Source: Peltaster fructicola
Lineage: Eukaryota > Ascomycota > Dothideomycetes
Reading direction: 5' to 3'
Assembly: GCA_001592805.2 (NCBI GenBank)
Contig: CP051141.1
Coordinates: 682,001-746,000 of the forward strand
Length of the DNA stretch: 64,000 nt
The translations under genes and the position numbers were made by a program. The notes beneath the pieces were generated by a model. It did no database searches. It was not told the DNA's origin and saw only the letters and a list, made by a program, of their open reading frames with translations. Below are positions 35,401 through 46,747 of this stretch, piece by piece (positions within the stretch are counted from its first letter, which is position 1; the number at the start of each line of letters is the position of its first letter).

Positions 35401-38400
35401 GGTGCCAGACAGACTTCCTACAGGCTGGATTGTAGAGAATGTAGTTGCTGCACTGACCGTAGTGACGTATGTCGTGCTTGTCTGATATCCGGCCAAAGGA
35501 TCTGCCACTAGATAGGTGCCAGACAGGCTTCCTACAGGCTGGATTGTAGAGAATGTAGTTGCTGCACTGACCGTAGTGACGTATGTCGTGCTTGTCTGAT
35601 ATCCGGCCAAAAGATCTGCCACTAGATAAGTGCCGGACACTGTTCCGACAGGCTGGACTGTGGAATATGTAGTTGCTGCGCTGACTGTAGTCACATATGT
35701 TGTGCTTATCTGATATCCTGCCAAAGGCGCGTTGACAAGGTAGGTGCCAGACAGGGTTCCGACAGGCTGAATCGTGGAGTATGTAGTTGCTGCACTCACT
35801 GTAGTGACATAGGCTGTGCTTGTCTGATATCCTGCCAGAGGTGCATTGACAAGGTAGGTGCCGGACACGCTGCCAGAGGGTGAAACAGTAGAATAGGTCG
35901 TGGCTGTAGCAAGTGAAGCCACATAAGATACCGAAGTCTGATATCCTGCCAAAGGTGAGTCGACAAGATAGGTGCCGGACACACTACCAGAAGGTGGAAT
36001 AGTAGAGTAGGTTGTAGCTGCGGCAAGTGAAGCCACATAAGATACCGAGGTCTGATATCCTGCCAAAGGTGAGTCGACAAGATAGGTGCCGGACACACTG
36101 CCAGAAGGTGGAACAGTAGAGTAGGTTGTGGCTGCGGCAAGTGAAGGCACATAAGATACCAAGGTCTGATAACCGGCCAGAGGCGTCTGGATGACGACTG
36201 TGCCGCTGACCGAGCCAGAGGGAGAAACCACAGATTGAGTTGAAGCTGCAGAGGCACCTGTGACGTAGACGTAGCTCGTTTGATAGCCAGCCAAAGGAGT
36301 CTGAATAATGACTGTACCACTGACCGAGCCAGAAGGAGAAACCACAGATTGGGTCGAAGCTGCAGAGGCACCTGTGACATAGACGTAGCTCGTTTGATAT
36401 CCAGCCAGACGGGTTTGAATGATGACCGTACCACTCACCGGACCAGAAGGTGGGACCACAGATAAGGTCGAAGCTGCAGAGACAGTTGTGACGTAGACGT
36501 AGCTCGTCTGATATCCTGCTTGAGGGCTTGCAATGACTATTGTACCGCTCTGAGAGCCGACTGGAGCGATGGTGGTGACAGGACCAGCGGTACTGACTCC
36601 TGTGGTGTAGATAACGCTTGTCTGATATCCAGCAAGAGGCGTCGCTAGGATGATGGTGCCGCTGGTCGTACCAACTGGAGCGATGGCGGTAATGGTGCTT
36701 ACAGTGCTGATGCCAGTAGTGTACACGAGGCTTGTCTGATAACCAGCGAGAGGGCTTGCAACGATGATAGTTCCGCTTTGTGTACCAGAAGGAGGGATAG
36801 TGGTGAGCGGGACGCCACTGCTGATACCCGTGGTATACACCACACTGAGCTGATAGCCTGCTAGTGGTGTGGCTATGACGATAGTACCACTTTGGCTGCC
36901 ACTTGGAGGTATTGAGGTCAACGTTGTAGCCGCAGAAATACCGGTTGTGTAGATGACATCGGTCTGATAGCCTGCTAGTGGTGTGGCTATGACAATAGTA
37001 CCACTCTGACTGCCACTTGGTGGTACTGAGCTCAACGTTGTAGCCGCAGAGATTCCGGTTGTGTAGATAAGACTGGTCTGATAGCCTGCCAACGGTGTGG
37101 CTATGACGATGACACCACTCTGACTACCACTTGGTGGTATTGAGGTCAGCGTTGTAGCCGCAGAGATTCCGGTCGTGTAAACGAGACTGGTCTGATATCC
37201 TGCTTGTGGGCTCTCAACCACAACCAACCCACTTTGAGTGCCACTGGGAGATATGGAAGTGATAGTGACAACTGCTGTAAGACCAGTGGTGTAAACAACT
37301 GTGGTTTGATAGCCGGCCAAAGGCTGCTCTTCGACGTATGCACCAGGCTGGGTGCCACTGGGTAAGATCGTCGATATGGTAGTGACCTGGCTTACAGAGC
37401 CATAAGTGGTGCTCGTGGAGAAAGGCTGTGTATAAGGAGATTCAACCACAACTACGCCATTCATGGTGCCGGTAGGATCAACAACAGAAATTGTTGTAGC
37501 CGAGGAGACCAGACCGTAGGTCACGCTCGTACTGTAGCTGCCAGGAACAACCACGACATATGTGCCAATGCCGCTTCCGCCAGAGGTAGGTTGGATCGTA
37601 GTGAGTGTAGTGCGTTGTGACACAGTGCCTTGAAGCGTTTGCGTGGCGTATGAGTAGGGAACTGCGATAACGTACGTTCCTGCACCGCCAGTACTCGCGA
37701 TGATGGTGCTGATCGTTGTTGGCGCGCTGACAGCTTGCGTGACATATGATGTGGCGTAGTCGGGCAAGCCGGCCGGAGTTGCGACAATGTAGACACCATT
37801 GCTTAGAGAGCCTGTCGGATACACAGTGGATATTGTCGTAGCAGCTGATACTGCCTGCGCTGTGTAGCTTGTAGCGAAGGCCGCTGTATCGTAAGGTGTT
37901 TGAACGATATAATACGGCGACAGTGATCCTGCAGATCCCGAAGGATAGATTGTCGAGACTGTATTGGGTGTGGTTGCTGAGCCTTGGACGAAGCTCGTAG
38001 CATAATCGCTCGAGGAGTACGGAACTTCGACGATCACATAGCCAGTATCTGACGAAGCTGATGCTGATACAGTGGTCAAGGTCACGGCGGCCGTCACAGC
38101 GCCTTTGACCGTGCTTGTGAATAGCGCATTGCGTACGCGAGGTGTTGCAATGACAATAACACCTGGACGTGTGCCTGATGACGGTATGATCGTTACTGTC
38201 GTCAGCACAGAGACAGAGACATCCGCGTAGCTTGTAGCATAGCCGCTAAGGTCTTGTGAGGACGTTGTGCTGGAGGAAGCTGAGCCAAATGGTGTGGCGA
38301 CCACGTAGTAGCCGCCGCCGCTGCCCGATGACGCAGGATACACAGTGGAAATGGTGGTTGGTGCGGACACACTGGCTGCAACATAGCTGATGGAAGTGAT

Positions 38401-41400
38401 CGGAATAGAAGAGCCTGACTGCATTGACGATGTGCTGGATACTGAAGATGATGCTTGTGCCGATGAGGTGCTGGCAACTGAAGATGATGCTTGTGCCGAC
38501 GAGGTGCTGGCAACTGAAGATGATGCTTGTGCCGATGATGTGCTGGAAGAAACGGAAGATGATGCTGGTGCCGATGATGAGCTGGAGGAGACTGAAGCTG
38601 ATGCTTGTGTCGATGATGTGCTGGAAGTTGTCAGGCTAAATGGTGTGGCGACTACGTAGTAACCTCCGCCCGATGGTCCAGGAAGCACAGTCGAGATTGT
38701 TGTCGCTGCGGACACACTTGCTCCGACGTAGCTGATCGAAGTGATCGACAGCGAAGATGTGCTAGAGGAAACTGAAGAAGTTGCTTGTGCTGACGATGTG
38801 CTGGAGGATAGGCCGAATGGTGTGGCAACCACATAGTAACCTCCACCCGATGGTCCAGGAAGCACAGTCGAGATTGTTGTCGCTGCAGACACACTAGCCG
38901 CAACATAGCTGACTGAAGTTATGGAAAGTGAAGATGTTGTTGAGTACGGAGTGGCAACAACAAAGTAGCCTCCATTCGATCCTGATGGTGCGACTGTCGA
39001 GATTGTTGTCGGTGCGGACACACTGGCTGCCACGTAGCTGATGGCAGTAATCGCAACTGAAGATGATGCTGAATAAGGAGTGGCAACAACAAAGTAGCCT
39101 CCATTTGAGCCTGACGGTGCGACTGTTGAGATCGTCGTTGGTGCAGACACACTGGCTGCAACATAGCTGATAGAAGTAATCAAGACTGAAGATGATGATG
39201 CTGCGTAGGGAGTAGCGACAACCACGTATCCCCCATTCGTCCCTGATGGTGCTATCGTCGAGATGGTCGTAAAGGCAGAGACAGATGCTGCAACAAAGCT
39301 GGTGGCATAACCACTAAGACCGGTAGAAGTGCTCTGAGTAGACGAGTATGGGACACCAACAATATAGTACCCTGTTGCTCCAGCTACAGTTGGCAACACA
39401 GTGGTAATAGTGGTCGTTGCTGAAGCACTACCGACCAAGAAGCTCGTGGCGAACGCAGAATAAGCGTAAGGCGTTGCCACAACATAGGTATATGGCGCAC
39501 CGGAAGCTGTTGGTGTGATGGTCGAGATGGTGGTCGCTGATGACACCGGTGCAGGTGTGAAACTGGTGACGAACGCAGTACTGCCCGGTGGAATCTGTAC
39601 GACGTAGTACCCAGCTCCATCTGATGCTGTTGGTAAGACAGTAGAGATAGTGGTCGCGGCCGATACTAAGCCTGTTGTAAAGCTAGTGGACAGTGCGTAG
39701 GGAGTAGCAACGATGACATAGCCAGGCTCGGAGCCAGTTGGTGCGACGGTCGAGATTATAGTCTGACCGGACACAAAGGCTCCAGTGTATCTAGTTGCAA
39801 GGCGTATCACCGGCGTGGCGACGATAAAATATCCGGGCATGGAGCCTGATGGTAATACAGTACTGATGGTTGTCGTAGCTGTTCCTGTCCCGGCAATGAA
39901 GCTGATCGAGGTGATTGATACAGCTGGGCTTGTTGTCTGACTCGATGACGAGGTAGAAGACGGGAGCAAGGAGGTAAATGGCGACGAAGCAGCTGTACTT
40001 GACACTGTCGAAAGCTGCGATGATACTGATAATGAGCTGGTTGCGCCTGTGGTAGCGCTGCTTGTCGACTCTCCTCCTGTGCTTGTTGATGCAGTGCTTG
40101 TGAACGATAGTGTAGCCGAAGTACTGATGGCGGATGAGAGCGATGCGGTGGATGTCGATGAGCTGCTCAATGGGCTTGTCGTGGCAGAGCCTGGAAGACC
40201 AACAACGATCTCGCTTGATATCATTCCACTGGCAGTTATGGCTATCGTCGATGTGTATGGGATTGTTGCTAAAGTGTCAAATGAGGTTGCCAATGGGCCT
40301 GGTGTAGCAGAGCCTGGAAGACCAACAACGATCTCACTTGATACGATGCCACTGACGGTCATGGCTACCGTCGATGTATATGGAATCGTTGCTAAAGTGT
40401 CAAATGAAGTTGCCAATTGACCTGATGTAGCAGAGCTCTGACTAGCTCCAGACAGTTGAGTTGGCCTACCGACCTCAACCACCATTGTCGGACTACCGTT
40501 AATGTTGGTCGAGATTATAGTGGTATAAACTGCGGTAGCGCTCGTATCGAATATGGTCGACAGTGGCTGGCTTGATAATGATGAGCTTGTCTGGGATGAA
40601 GACACACCAGATGCACTGTTTGCTGTTGATGCCGTGGATGCAGACTGGGAAGTTGCGGCTAAGCTCGAGAGACTAGGTGATGCCTGAGTAGAGATCGAGG
40701 AGGAAGCAACGGTCGAAGTCAAGCCAACCTGCGACATCGACATTGTGGATGGGAGGCTAATCGAGCTCGCGACATTGGACGATGATTGCAGGACTGAAGA
40801 TGAGGAGCCTGCTACACTTGAGCCGGTGGTCGGTCCACCAATGACGACGACACTCGTTGGCGTGCTATTGATGATCGTCGACTGGATGCTGGTATATGGG
40901 CTCGTGGCAGCAGTATCGTACGTTGTTGAAGGACCTCCGGAACTTGAGCCAGACGGACCACTTGATCCAGGACTTGTGATGGCAGAGCCTGCACGAGGTC
41001 GACCGATGAACACAATGCTGGTAGCAACACCATTGATTGTGGTAGGAATTGTGGATGTGTATTGAGCAGTAGCTGTGGTGTCATAGAATGTTGATAAGGG
41101 AGCAATTGCTGACACTGAACCTGAAGATGCTGCGATACTTGAGCCGACAGTGATTAGAGATGTGCTGCTGCTTCCAGAGTTGCTCAAAGATAGCGACAAT
41201 GTACTCGACGTGCTGCTGCTGCTTGCAGAGCTGCTTGGGAATGTCGTCGTCGTACTCGATGAGGCTAGTGAGGGGATGCTGACGCCGGACGAAGATTGTG
41301 TGTTATCATTTGGAATGCTAGAAGTAGCCGAAGATGAAGGAGTCTCAGTGCTTGAGCCCAAGATGTTACTGCCTATTGAAGGTCCAGTAGGAGATGAAGA

Positions 41401-42259
41401 TGCGAGAGTGATAGCGCTACTGGTGACGGCCGAGGCTGATAGTACTGCACCTAAGCTTGACGTAGCAATGTTGCCAGACAAAGATTCAGAAGAGACTGCC
41501 GTTGAAGGCAGCGAGGTCGACGAGAGGACAACCTGCACTGGACGATATGCTAGCTGAGCACCAGGTAGTGTCCCAAAATTTGATGCGTCACTCCATAGCT
41601 GGCAAGCAGAGGTCCCATTGTTGGCGTCCGTGTTGGAAAAGTATGTTATTGTTGTGCAGCCAGGAGTAGCGTCGCATGCGAAGACACAGTCTTCGAACGA
41701 CGGCTCGAACGCACGTTTCAACAAAGCCGGACTGGATGACTCTGCTAAGACAGTGCCGCACCCTGGCCCCATGCCGCACTGCAGCTGATATTCAAGGCCA
41801 TTGGCATCTGTGCATGAGCTTCCATCTAGATAGCCACAGGCGTTGAACATGGTTGAATTGGTAGGACAGTTTGCAGAGCCTGTTTGGTAGATTATGCTTG
41901 CTGTCGCAGATGGAAAGGCTCCGGAGATCGTAGTCACGGAGCATGTTGTGACAGGAAAGCTAGTGGACGATACCTGGGGTATGAGCGTGCTGCCTAGTGA
42001 GTACGTGAGTGTGCTACCTGGTGAGTACGATGCTGGATTAGTAGCATTGGGAACTAAATAAGACGGAAACAATGTCGACGTCGGTACACCGCATGATGCT
42101 AGGACAGTGACCGTGAGTACTGTGCCTGGCAAGAGTGTCAGAAGTCTTCATCACACTGGCAAGTCGTGCCTCACCTTCTTGAGCTTGGGCGAGTACGCTG
42201 GAGCCTGATAGCCATAAGAGACTGGCAAAGAGCCCACGCACATTTCGGTTGACCGCCAT
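32446..42259 (-). CDS. giant secreted repeat adhesin with PAN-like and two GLEYA domains, 3254 aa
   Basis: This is a predicted surface or secreted adhesin. Exon 1 (42259-42175) encodes a signal peptide ending near VLAQAQ; a 49-nt intron follows, then one exon of 9680 nt (42125-32446) without a break. In order: a Cys-rich PAN/Apple-like domain (about 110-225, FEDCVFACDATPGC); a Ser-rich stretch; five 32-residue repeats of the type FDTSATAVYTT; a Ser/Thr segment; 19 diverged and then 29 regular repeats (about 740-2731); a GLEYA/PA14-like domain (about 2733-2925); a Ser/Thr linker; and a second GLEYA domain (about 3046-3254). The C-terminus (FPAFGAET) has no hydrophobic GPI signal. GLEYA domains bind galactosides in yeast flocculins (family knowledge); the ligand here is unknown. 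Confidence 0.9.
34018..37320 (-). repeat. 29 tandem 114-bp (38-residue) repeats within the adhesin
   Basis: The unit runs LAGYxTSxxYVTTVSAATT then xSxxxPSGTVSGTYxVxxP. Twenty-eight copies are 38 residues and one is 37. Units 24+25 and 26+27 (counted from the N-terminal end) are near-identical 228-bp blocks, units 20-23 are near-identical, and so are 9/10 and 16/17, so the array has grown recently by unequal exchange or slippage. Confidence 0.95.
37321..39925 (-). repeat. 19 diverged repeats of the same module in the adhesin
   Basis: Older copies of the stalk module vary in length. They keep the core ATSYVxxxVSAxTTISTVxPSG, then xxGYYVVATP, but differ in the linker, which in some copies is swollen by Ser/Ala runs. 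They lie N-terminal to the regular array. Confidence 0.85.
38415..38640 (-). repeat. Ser/Ala minisatellite inside a repeat linker
   Basis: A short tandem array encodes SSAQASSSVAST-like units (six or so imperfect copies, about 36 bp each). It sits between two stalk modules. Confidence 0.8.
40170..41100 (-). repeat. five 32-residue FDT repeats in the adhesin N-terminal part
   Basis: Five copies read (S/T)xFDTxATxxYTSTI then xxxINGxxxxxVVxGxP. They are separated by Ser-rich linkers; the last two are almost identical. They probably form beta strands like the main stalk repeats. Confidence 0.8.
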
Positions 42260-43840
42260 GTCGATGAAGCGCTCCTTCTCTTTCCCCTATGCGCGAGGGG
42301 TCTGATAGTTGGTGTTGGCTATCACTCTAGTCAGTAGCATCACGTATCTTTATCCACGCTCTTGTTGACCTGTTCACGCGTAGAAACGCGTGCTGATTAC
42401 CCAAATACCACATACGACCCACCCTGAGTAGTTTTGTTGTGCGTACTTACCGTGATGTCGGGGCATCAGCGGGCATGTAGATCAGCATTAATGCTTGAGA
42501 AGCTCAGCCTTGGCTCAAATGCAGACTCATAACTGAGACTCGGTATGCTACTTCGTCCCAGCAAAAGCTGCGAGGCATCAAGAAGCTTGAGCGAGTATAG
42601 ATCGCTTCTGGCGGCATAAACCATTGCGTCAGGTCAGCGTTGATAATTGCCACTTGGCAGATGATTGATTGGTGTGCTGGTGTAACGAGGTTACCAACGC
42701 TCTGGTGCTGCAACGCTGTCAGCAAAGACGGGACTGTGCGCTTAGGAACGACGCATGTCATGCAATTCGCAGTCCTTCTGCAAACAGCCGCGAATGTAGC
42801 CATCTCACTTGGATGCGTAGTGCTCAAAGGGCAAGCTTGGTAAATTGGTGACATTGGAAGACAAGAGGCTGTCTAGGACGAAGCTACGTATCTGAACTAG
42901 TCTCTTTCGGGATAGTTCCGCACCTTATAAGTATCGCGCCAACAAGTTGCGAGGAGTATGATCAAACATGACAGAACGTGCAGGTTATCAATCACCGCTC
43001 ATCTCTGCTTCCTGGTGAGCACATGCGATGGAGCTGTTGCAGACATGGGGCGTGTACAGTTGGAGGGACGTGCAACAGGCGAGAGCTGAGCTCCCCAGCC
43101 TTCAATAGGTGCATACGACGTGCTAGCATATTGCCGACACAGAGATTCTGCCTCACTGAGGTACTCGAGATGGGAGTTGACCTGCTCCCGGATATCCTCG
43201 AAAGACTGCTTCAGCAGCCTGTGATACTGCTGTAGCATGACCAGCGAGACAGATCCATCACTCTCGTCGTGAAGTTGCTCCAAAAAGACTTTGACCACGT
43301 GCGCCTTGCCTTCCTATAGTTGACGCTGTGCATCTCCAGGATCTGCATGCGAGCAACGGCCGTCAAGCATGCAGTGTCAGCTGAGTTGTGCCATGGCCAA
43401 TCCTGCCTCTTCCAACAATGAGTTATTCTTCGGAAGACGTGTATGCTTGTCACGCTCTTGCAGCTCTCAGATCCGCCTATGACTGTCATCTCTTGCTCCT
43501 ATCGATGCCATTGTACAAATCGTTCCGGCATTGTCGAAAGGGCAGGGCCTTGACAGGCCTCGACACTAGTCTGGGCAGCGAAGGTGCTTGCTGGTGTGTC
43601 AGACGACACCGAGCTTTTGATTGAGGCGACGTGACATTTGCAATCTCAAGTCGCAATCTCAAGCGAAGCAATGTGGACCAACGTTGCCATATTGGACCGA
43701 TAAGGTGATTGTTCTGATCTTTGCAAGAAGCTCAATGTTAAATGATATGCAAAGTGTAGGTCGATGAAAGTCTTAGTCAGCACACGACTTCACTCGGAAG
43801 CAGCATTGGAGTTTGACAAGCTACATCCGCATAGCACACG
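42260..43840. promoter_or_regulatory. divergent region adhesin / complex I subunit, containing a relic
   Basis: This 1.6-kb interval lies between two divergent starts. Its middle (about 43000-43530) is occupied by a decayed gene copy described separately. The part next to the adhesin (42260-42990) has no convincing gene and is the likely adhesin promoter. Confidence 0.5.
43000..43530 (-). pseudogene. decayed copy A of an unknown coding sequence
   Basis: Read on the minus strand, the sequence gives protein-like pieces: NDLYNGIDRSKR, then ADLRAARA-QAYTSSEE, and later KVFLEQLHDESDGS and HRLLKQSFEDIREQ, interrupted by stops. The first part (about 43375-43527) aligns with a second copy at 51172-51302. 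At one stop the other copy keeps Trp (TGG against TGA), a G-to-A type change. I do not recognise the parent gene. Helical, Leu/Glu-rich composition is all that can be said. Confidence 0.55.
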
Positions 43841-44405
43841 ATGATCAATCCCACATACCTGGCGCAGCGAACCCGCTCATGTGAGTCACTGGTCAAGCTG
43901 ACTGCCCTATGACTGACGACTACAGCCGCCAACTGGCAGGATGCGAGGAAGCGAGTGCTCCAGACATACCGAGAATGGCTTCGAGCTGTACGTCTTGCGC
44001 GCCCATGGACGATCGCAAACTGACCTCAGCTGCTGCAGTCACCAGAGATCCAGACAATGTACTCGTTGAACTACCCAGTATCCGCCATTCGCACGAAGAT
44101 TCGACAGGAGTTTGAGCGTCACAGATATGTCGCCCAGCTCAAGACGGTGGACGTACTTCTTTTCAACAGCCACCAGGAGTTTCAGGTGCGTGGACAAGAG
44201 TTGGGCATCGGAGCTGGTGGAGACTGATATCTAATGCAGGAGACCTTGAACTACTGGAAGCAGCTCACACACGTGCTCAAGTACTTCAGAGCGGACGAGG
44301 ATCCAAAGGCAAGGCTACCAAAGAGCTTCATACAGGGATTTATTGAGGTATGTCCTTATCAGCCTTCAACCACAGACCTCTCTGACCTCGCAGGGCCGAA
44401 ACTAA
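43841..44405 (+). CDS. complex I LYR subunit (NDUFA6/B14 type), 122 aa
   Basis: This is an accessory subunit of mitochondrial NADH:ubiquinone oxidoreductase; it binds the acyl carrier protein through its LYR motif. Five exons (43841-43880, 43926-43987, 44039-44185, 44240-44347, 44394-44405) give MINPTYLAQRTRSSANWQDA, QTYREWLRA, YPVSAIRTKIRQEFERHRY and FRADEDPKARLPKSF, all typical of the family. Introns are 45-54 nt, so only fragments show up as uninterrupted frames. The last exon is four codons including the stop. Confidence 0.93.
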
Positions 44406-44607
44406 ACTCTTCTTGTTCGCGATATATGTCAATAGAAGCATGAAAGTTGTTTCACGACTTGCAATCTCGAGCCAATTCGCCGTACCACTGCCGCAAGATC
44501 ATGTGTATCACCATTCGCCAAGGAGCAAGAGATAGTGTCGTGGCTAGAGGTCGCACATATGAAGAGCATGAAGACAGGTGACGGATGCTGTGATGCATAC
44601 AATACGT

Positions 44608-45328
44608 CTAGAACAACACACCCTTGGTGCTGGGAACCTCTCCCTCTCGTCCAACGACCGGTGTACAAGCCATCCGAAGCGCAACAGCCAATGCCTTAAA
44701 AGCACTCTCCGCCCGGTGGTGGTCGTTGTCTCCTCTTATACAATCCACGTGCATTGTGACACCCGCTCCTTGCGCAAACGACTGCAGACAATGTGGCAGC
44801 ATCTCACAGCTCAGATCTCCAATCTTTTCTCGTTTGGTACCAAGGTTGATGACGGAGAATGGGCGGTTCGAAAGATCGACAACTGCTCTGGAAAGTGCTT
44901 CATCAAGTGGGCAGTAGGCATAGCCGAATCGTGCGAGGCCTGTCGTTGTGTGAAGTGCCTGTTTGAAGGCCTGAATGTTTTAGCTGAGGTCCTGCTCATA
45001 CTGGCCTCCCTACCTGTCCTAATGCAATGCATGAATCCTCCGCGGTGTGGTGGTCGTCGATGTGAAGATCTCCCTTCGTTCTCAAATGCAAGCTCCAACC
45101 TCCATGCTTGGCCAGAGCATGCAGCATGTGGTCCAGAAAGCCAATGCCTGTATCTACACTGATATGTTGTGACTTGGAGGACTGAGAAGCATGTCCTACA
45201 TTCTTGTCGGCGTCTGCACCCTCAATCTCAGGTAATGCACCGCCGTCAAGGTTTATCGATAGTTGGATCTTGGTCTCATTTGTGTCTCTGTTGATCGTCG
45301 CACTGCGAACACGTTTGTCGCCAGCCAT
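44608..45328 (-). CDS. HIS3: imidazoleglycerol-phosphate dehydratase, 225 aa
   Basis: The sixth step of histidine synthesis: dehydration of imidazoleglycerol phosphate to imidazoleacetol phosphate. Exons 45328-45014 and 44970-44608 join in frame. The Mn-binding signatures are present: [26 protein letters not shown] and [13 protein letters not shown]. The length is that of fungal HIS3 proteins. It converges on the complex I gene with a 202-bp gap. Confidence 0.97.
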
Positions 45329-45810
45329 AGCCGGTCAGCTGTCTGAATGCTGTGAACGTTGGATGAGGTGGTGCTTCTGCTGGTTGGTGCTGAAACATGT
45401 GCTATAGTTCTACTGCTAAATCGGTTGACGTAGTGGGAGATTTTACGTGACTTCCGTGCACAATTCGTCGTCTCAGCTATTCAGGACATCCTAACACCCC
45501 TTGGTCTAAGTTTCCCTATGATGTGCTGTATGTCGCCGGGCAATCATCGAATACCGCATCAGGGAATCTCTATCCTAAGCCGTTCGACACTCCTCAATGG
45601 CGAGAGCTGCTGAACGAGGGTTCTCATGCTCCCTCAACTCGACCAGCGCCCAATCTCCAACTTCACTCGTGACTTTCAAGGAGAACTGAAATGTGGACAC
45701 TGCTGTGAATAGTAATGCTACAAGACCTTGAGAGCCGCCTGGACAGAGCTTACATAACAATGTGAAAAGCATAATAGCTACATAAGCTCGGCGTGTCCAT
45801 ACTCTGCGAT
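45329..45810. other. spacer: HIS3 promoter
   Basis: About 480 bp between the HIS3 start and the stop of the next minus-strand gene. No gene seen; general amino acid control sites were not searched exhaustively. Confidence 0.4.
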
Positions 45811-46393
45811 CTACGGATACGATGTCAAAGTTGTCCCAATCGACTGTGCAGCAGTGATCGAGACATCAACATCCTGAGCAACTGAGCCTCCACTGACACC
45901 GACAGCCCCAATGAAGTATCCATCGTGATCATAGACTGGCTGACCACCTCCGAAGACAACCAGACCGCCATTCGTTTCCTGTATTGCCCACAGATCTCCA
46001 CCGGGTTGTGATCGATTCAGTAAGCCATATGACGGAAACAAGCCATTGAATGAGGTGACAGTCTTCGCCTTTTTCATACTGATGTCGATACTGCCGAGGT
46101 AGGAGTTGTCCATGTGCAAGAATGCAACAAGAGTACTCGATGGATCAAGGATGGCAATGTTCATGGGGACACTGCTTGTTATTAGCTAGCTGGTCGGTGA
46201 GTCCACAGTGAACGCACTTGATAGCGTTGGCTCGCTGGATGCCTGCATTGATGGCGGTCAATGCTTGTGCATGATCTATATAGTGTCGTTGAGCTGGTGT
46301 GCTACCATAACCATTCGTTGCGGTGCGATTGACTTGCTGTGATGCAGCAACGGAGCTGGCGAGAGCCGTCGTTGCGATTGATAACAGCTTCAT
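45811..46393 (-). CDS. secreted GlcG/HbpS-like (DUF336) protein, 178 aa
   Basis: Exons 46393-46218 and 46171-45811 give a signal peptide (MKLLSIATTALASSVAA) and one GlcG/HbpS domain. Family features are AINAGIQRANAI, MNIAILDPSSTLVAFLHMD, SIDISMKKAKT, GGLVVFGGGQPVYD and GAVGVSGGSVAQD. Bacterial relatives bind haem or act as small cofactor-binding proteins (family knowledge). The role of secreted fungal versions is unknown. There is no GPI signal or membrane helix after the signal peptide. Confidence 0.88.
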
Positions 46394-46747
46394 TGCAATG
46401 AGTCGCTGGCTTCCAAATGGGTCCTCGCAACTCTTCGCAAACCACTAGACTTATATGCGTCCATGATCGCATGTACTCAAGCCGACGATGACAGCATTCC
46501 GCAGCACCGACGCTGGCCTGTCGAGACACTGACGTCGACTCCAGGCAGGATACAGATCTTGAGCTGGTAGTGCAGATCTTTTCGCAATGGTACATGATAC
46601 TCCCTGCAGCGTTTTGCGGGGAGTACTCTGTATGAGTGACTGCGACAGGGTGGAGAGCACATCCTTGATGGCAATGACATTGCTTCGAAACTGGGGCACT
46701 TGCTCTCCTCATCTCCACTCGTCCGTTGGCGGGTCATATACACGAAC
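46394..46747. other. spacer: promoter of GlcG/HbpS-like gene
   Basis: About 350 bp between two minus-strand genes. Nothing recognisable beyond shadow frames. Confidence 0.4.

Noticed and set aside
40049-41557. Plus-strand open frames of up to 135 codons opposite the adhesin
   Set aside because: They are antisense shadows of Ser/Thr-rich repeats, acidic Val/Asp-rich by codon reversal, and broken at each repeat border.
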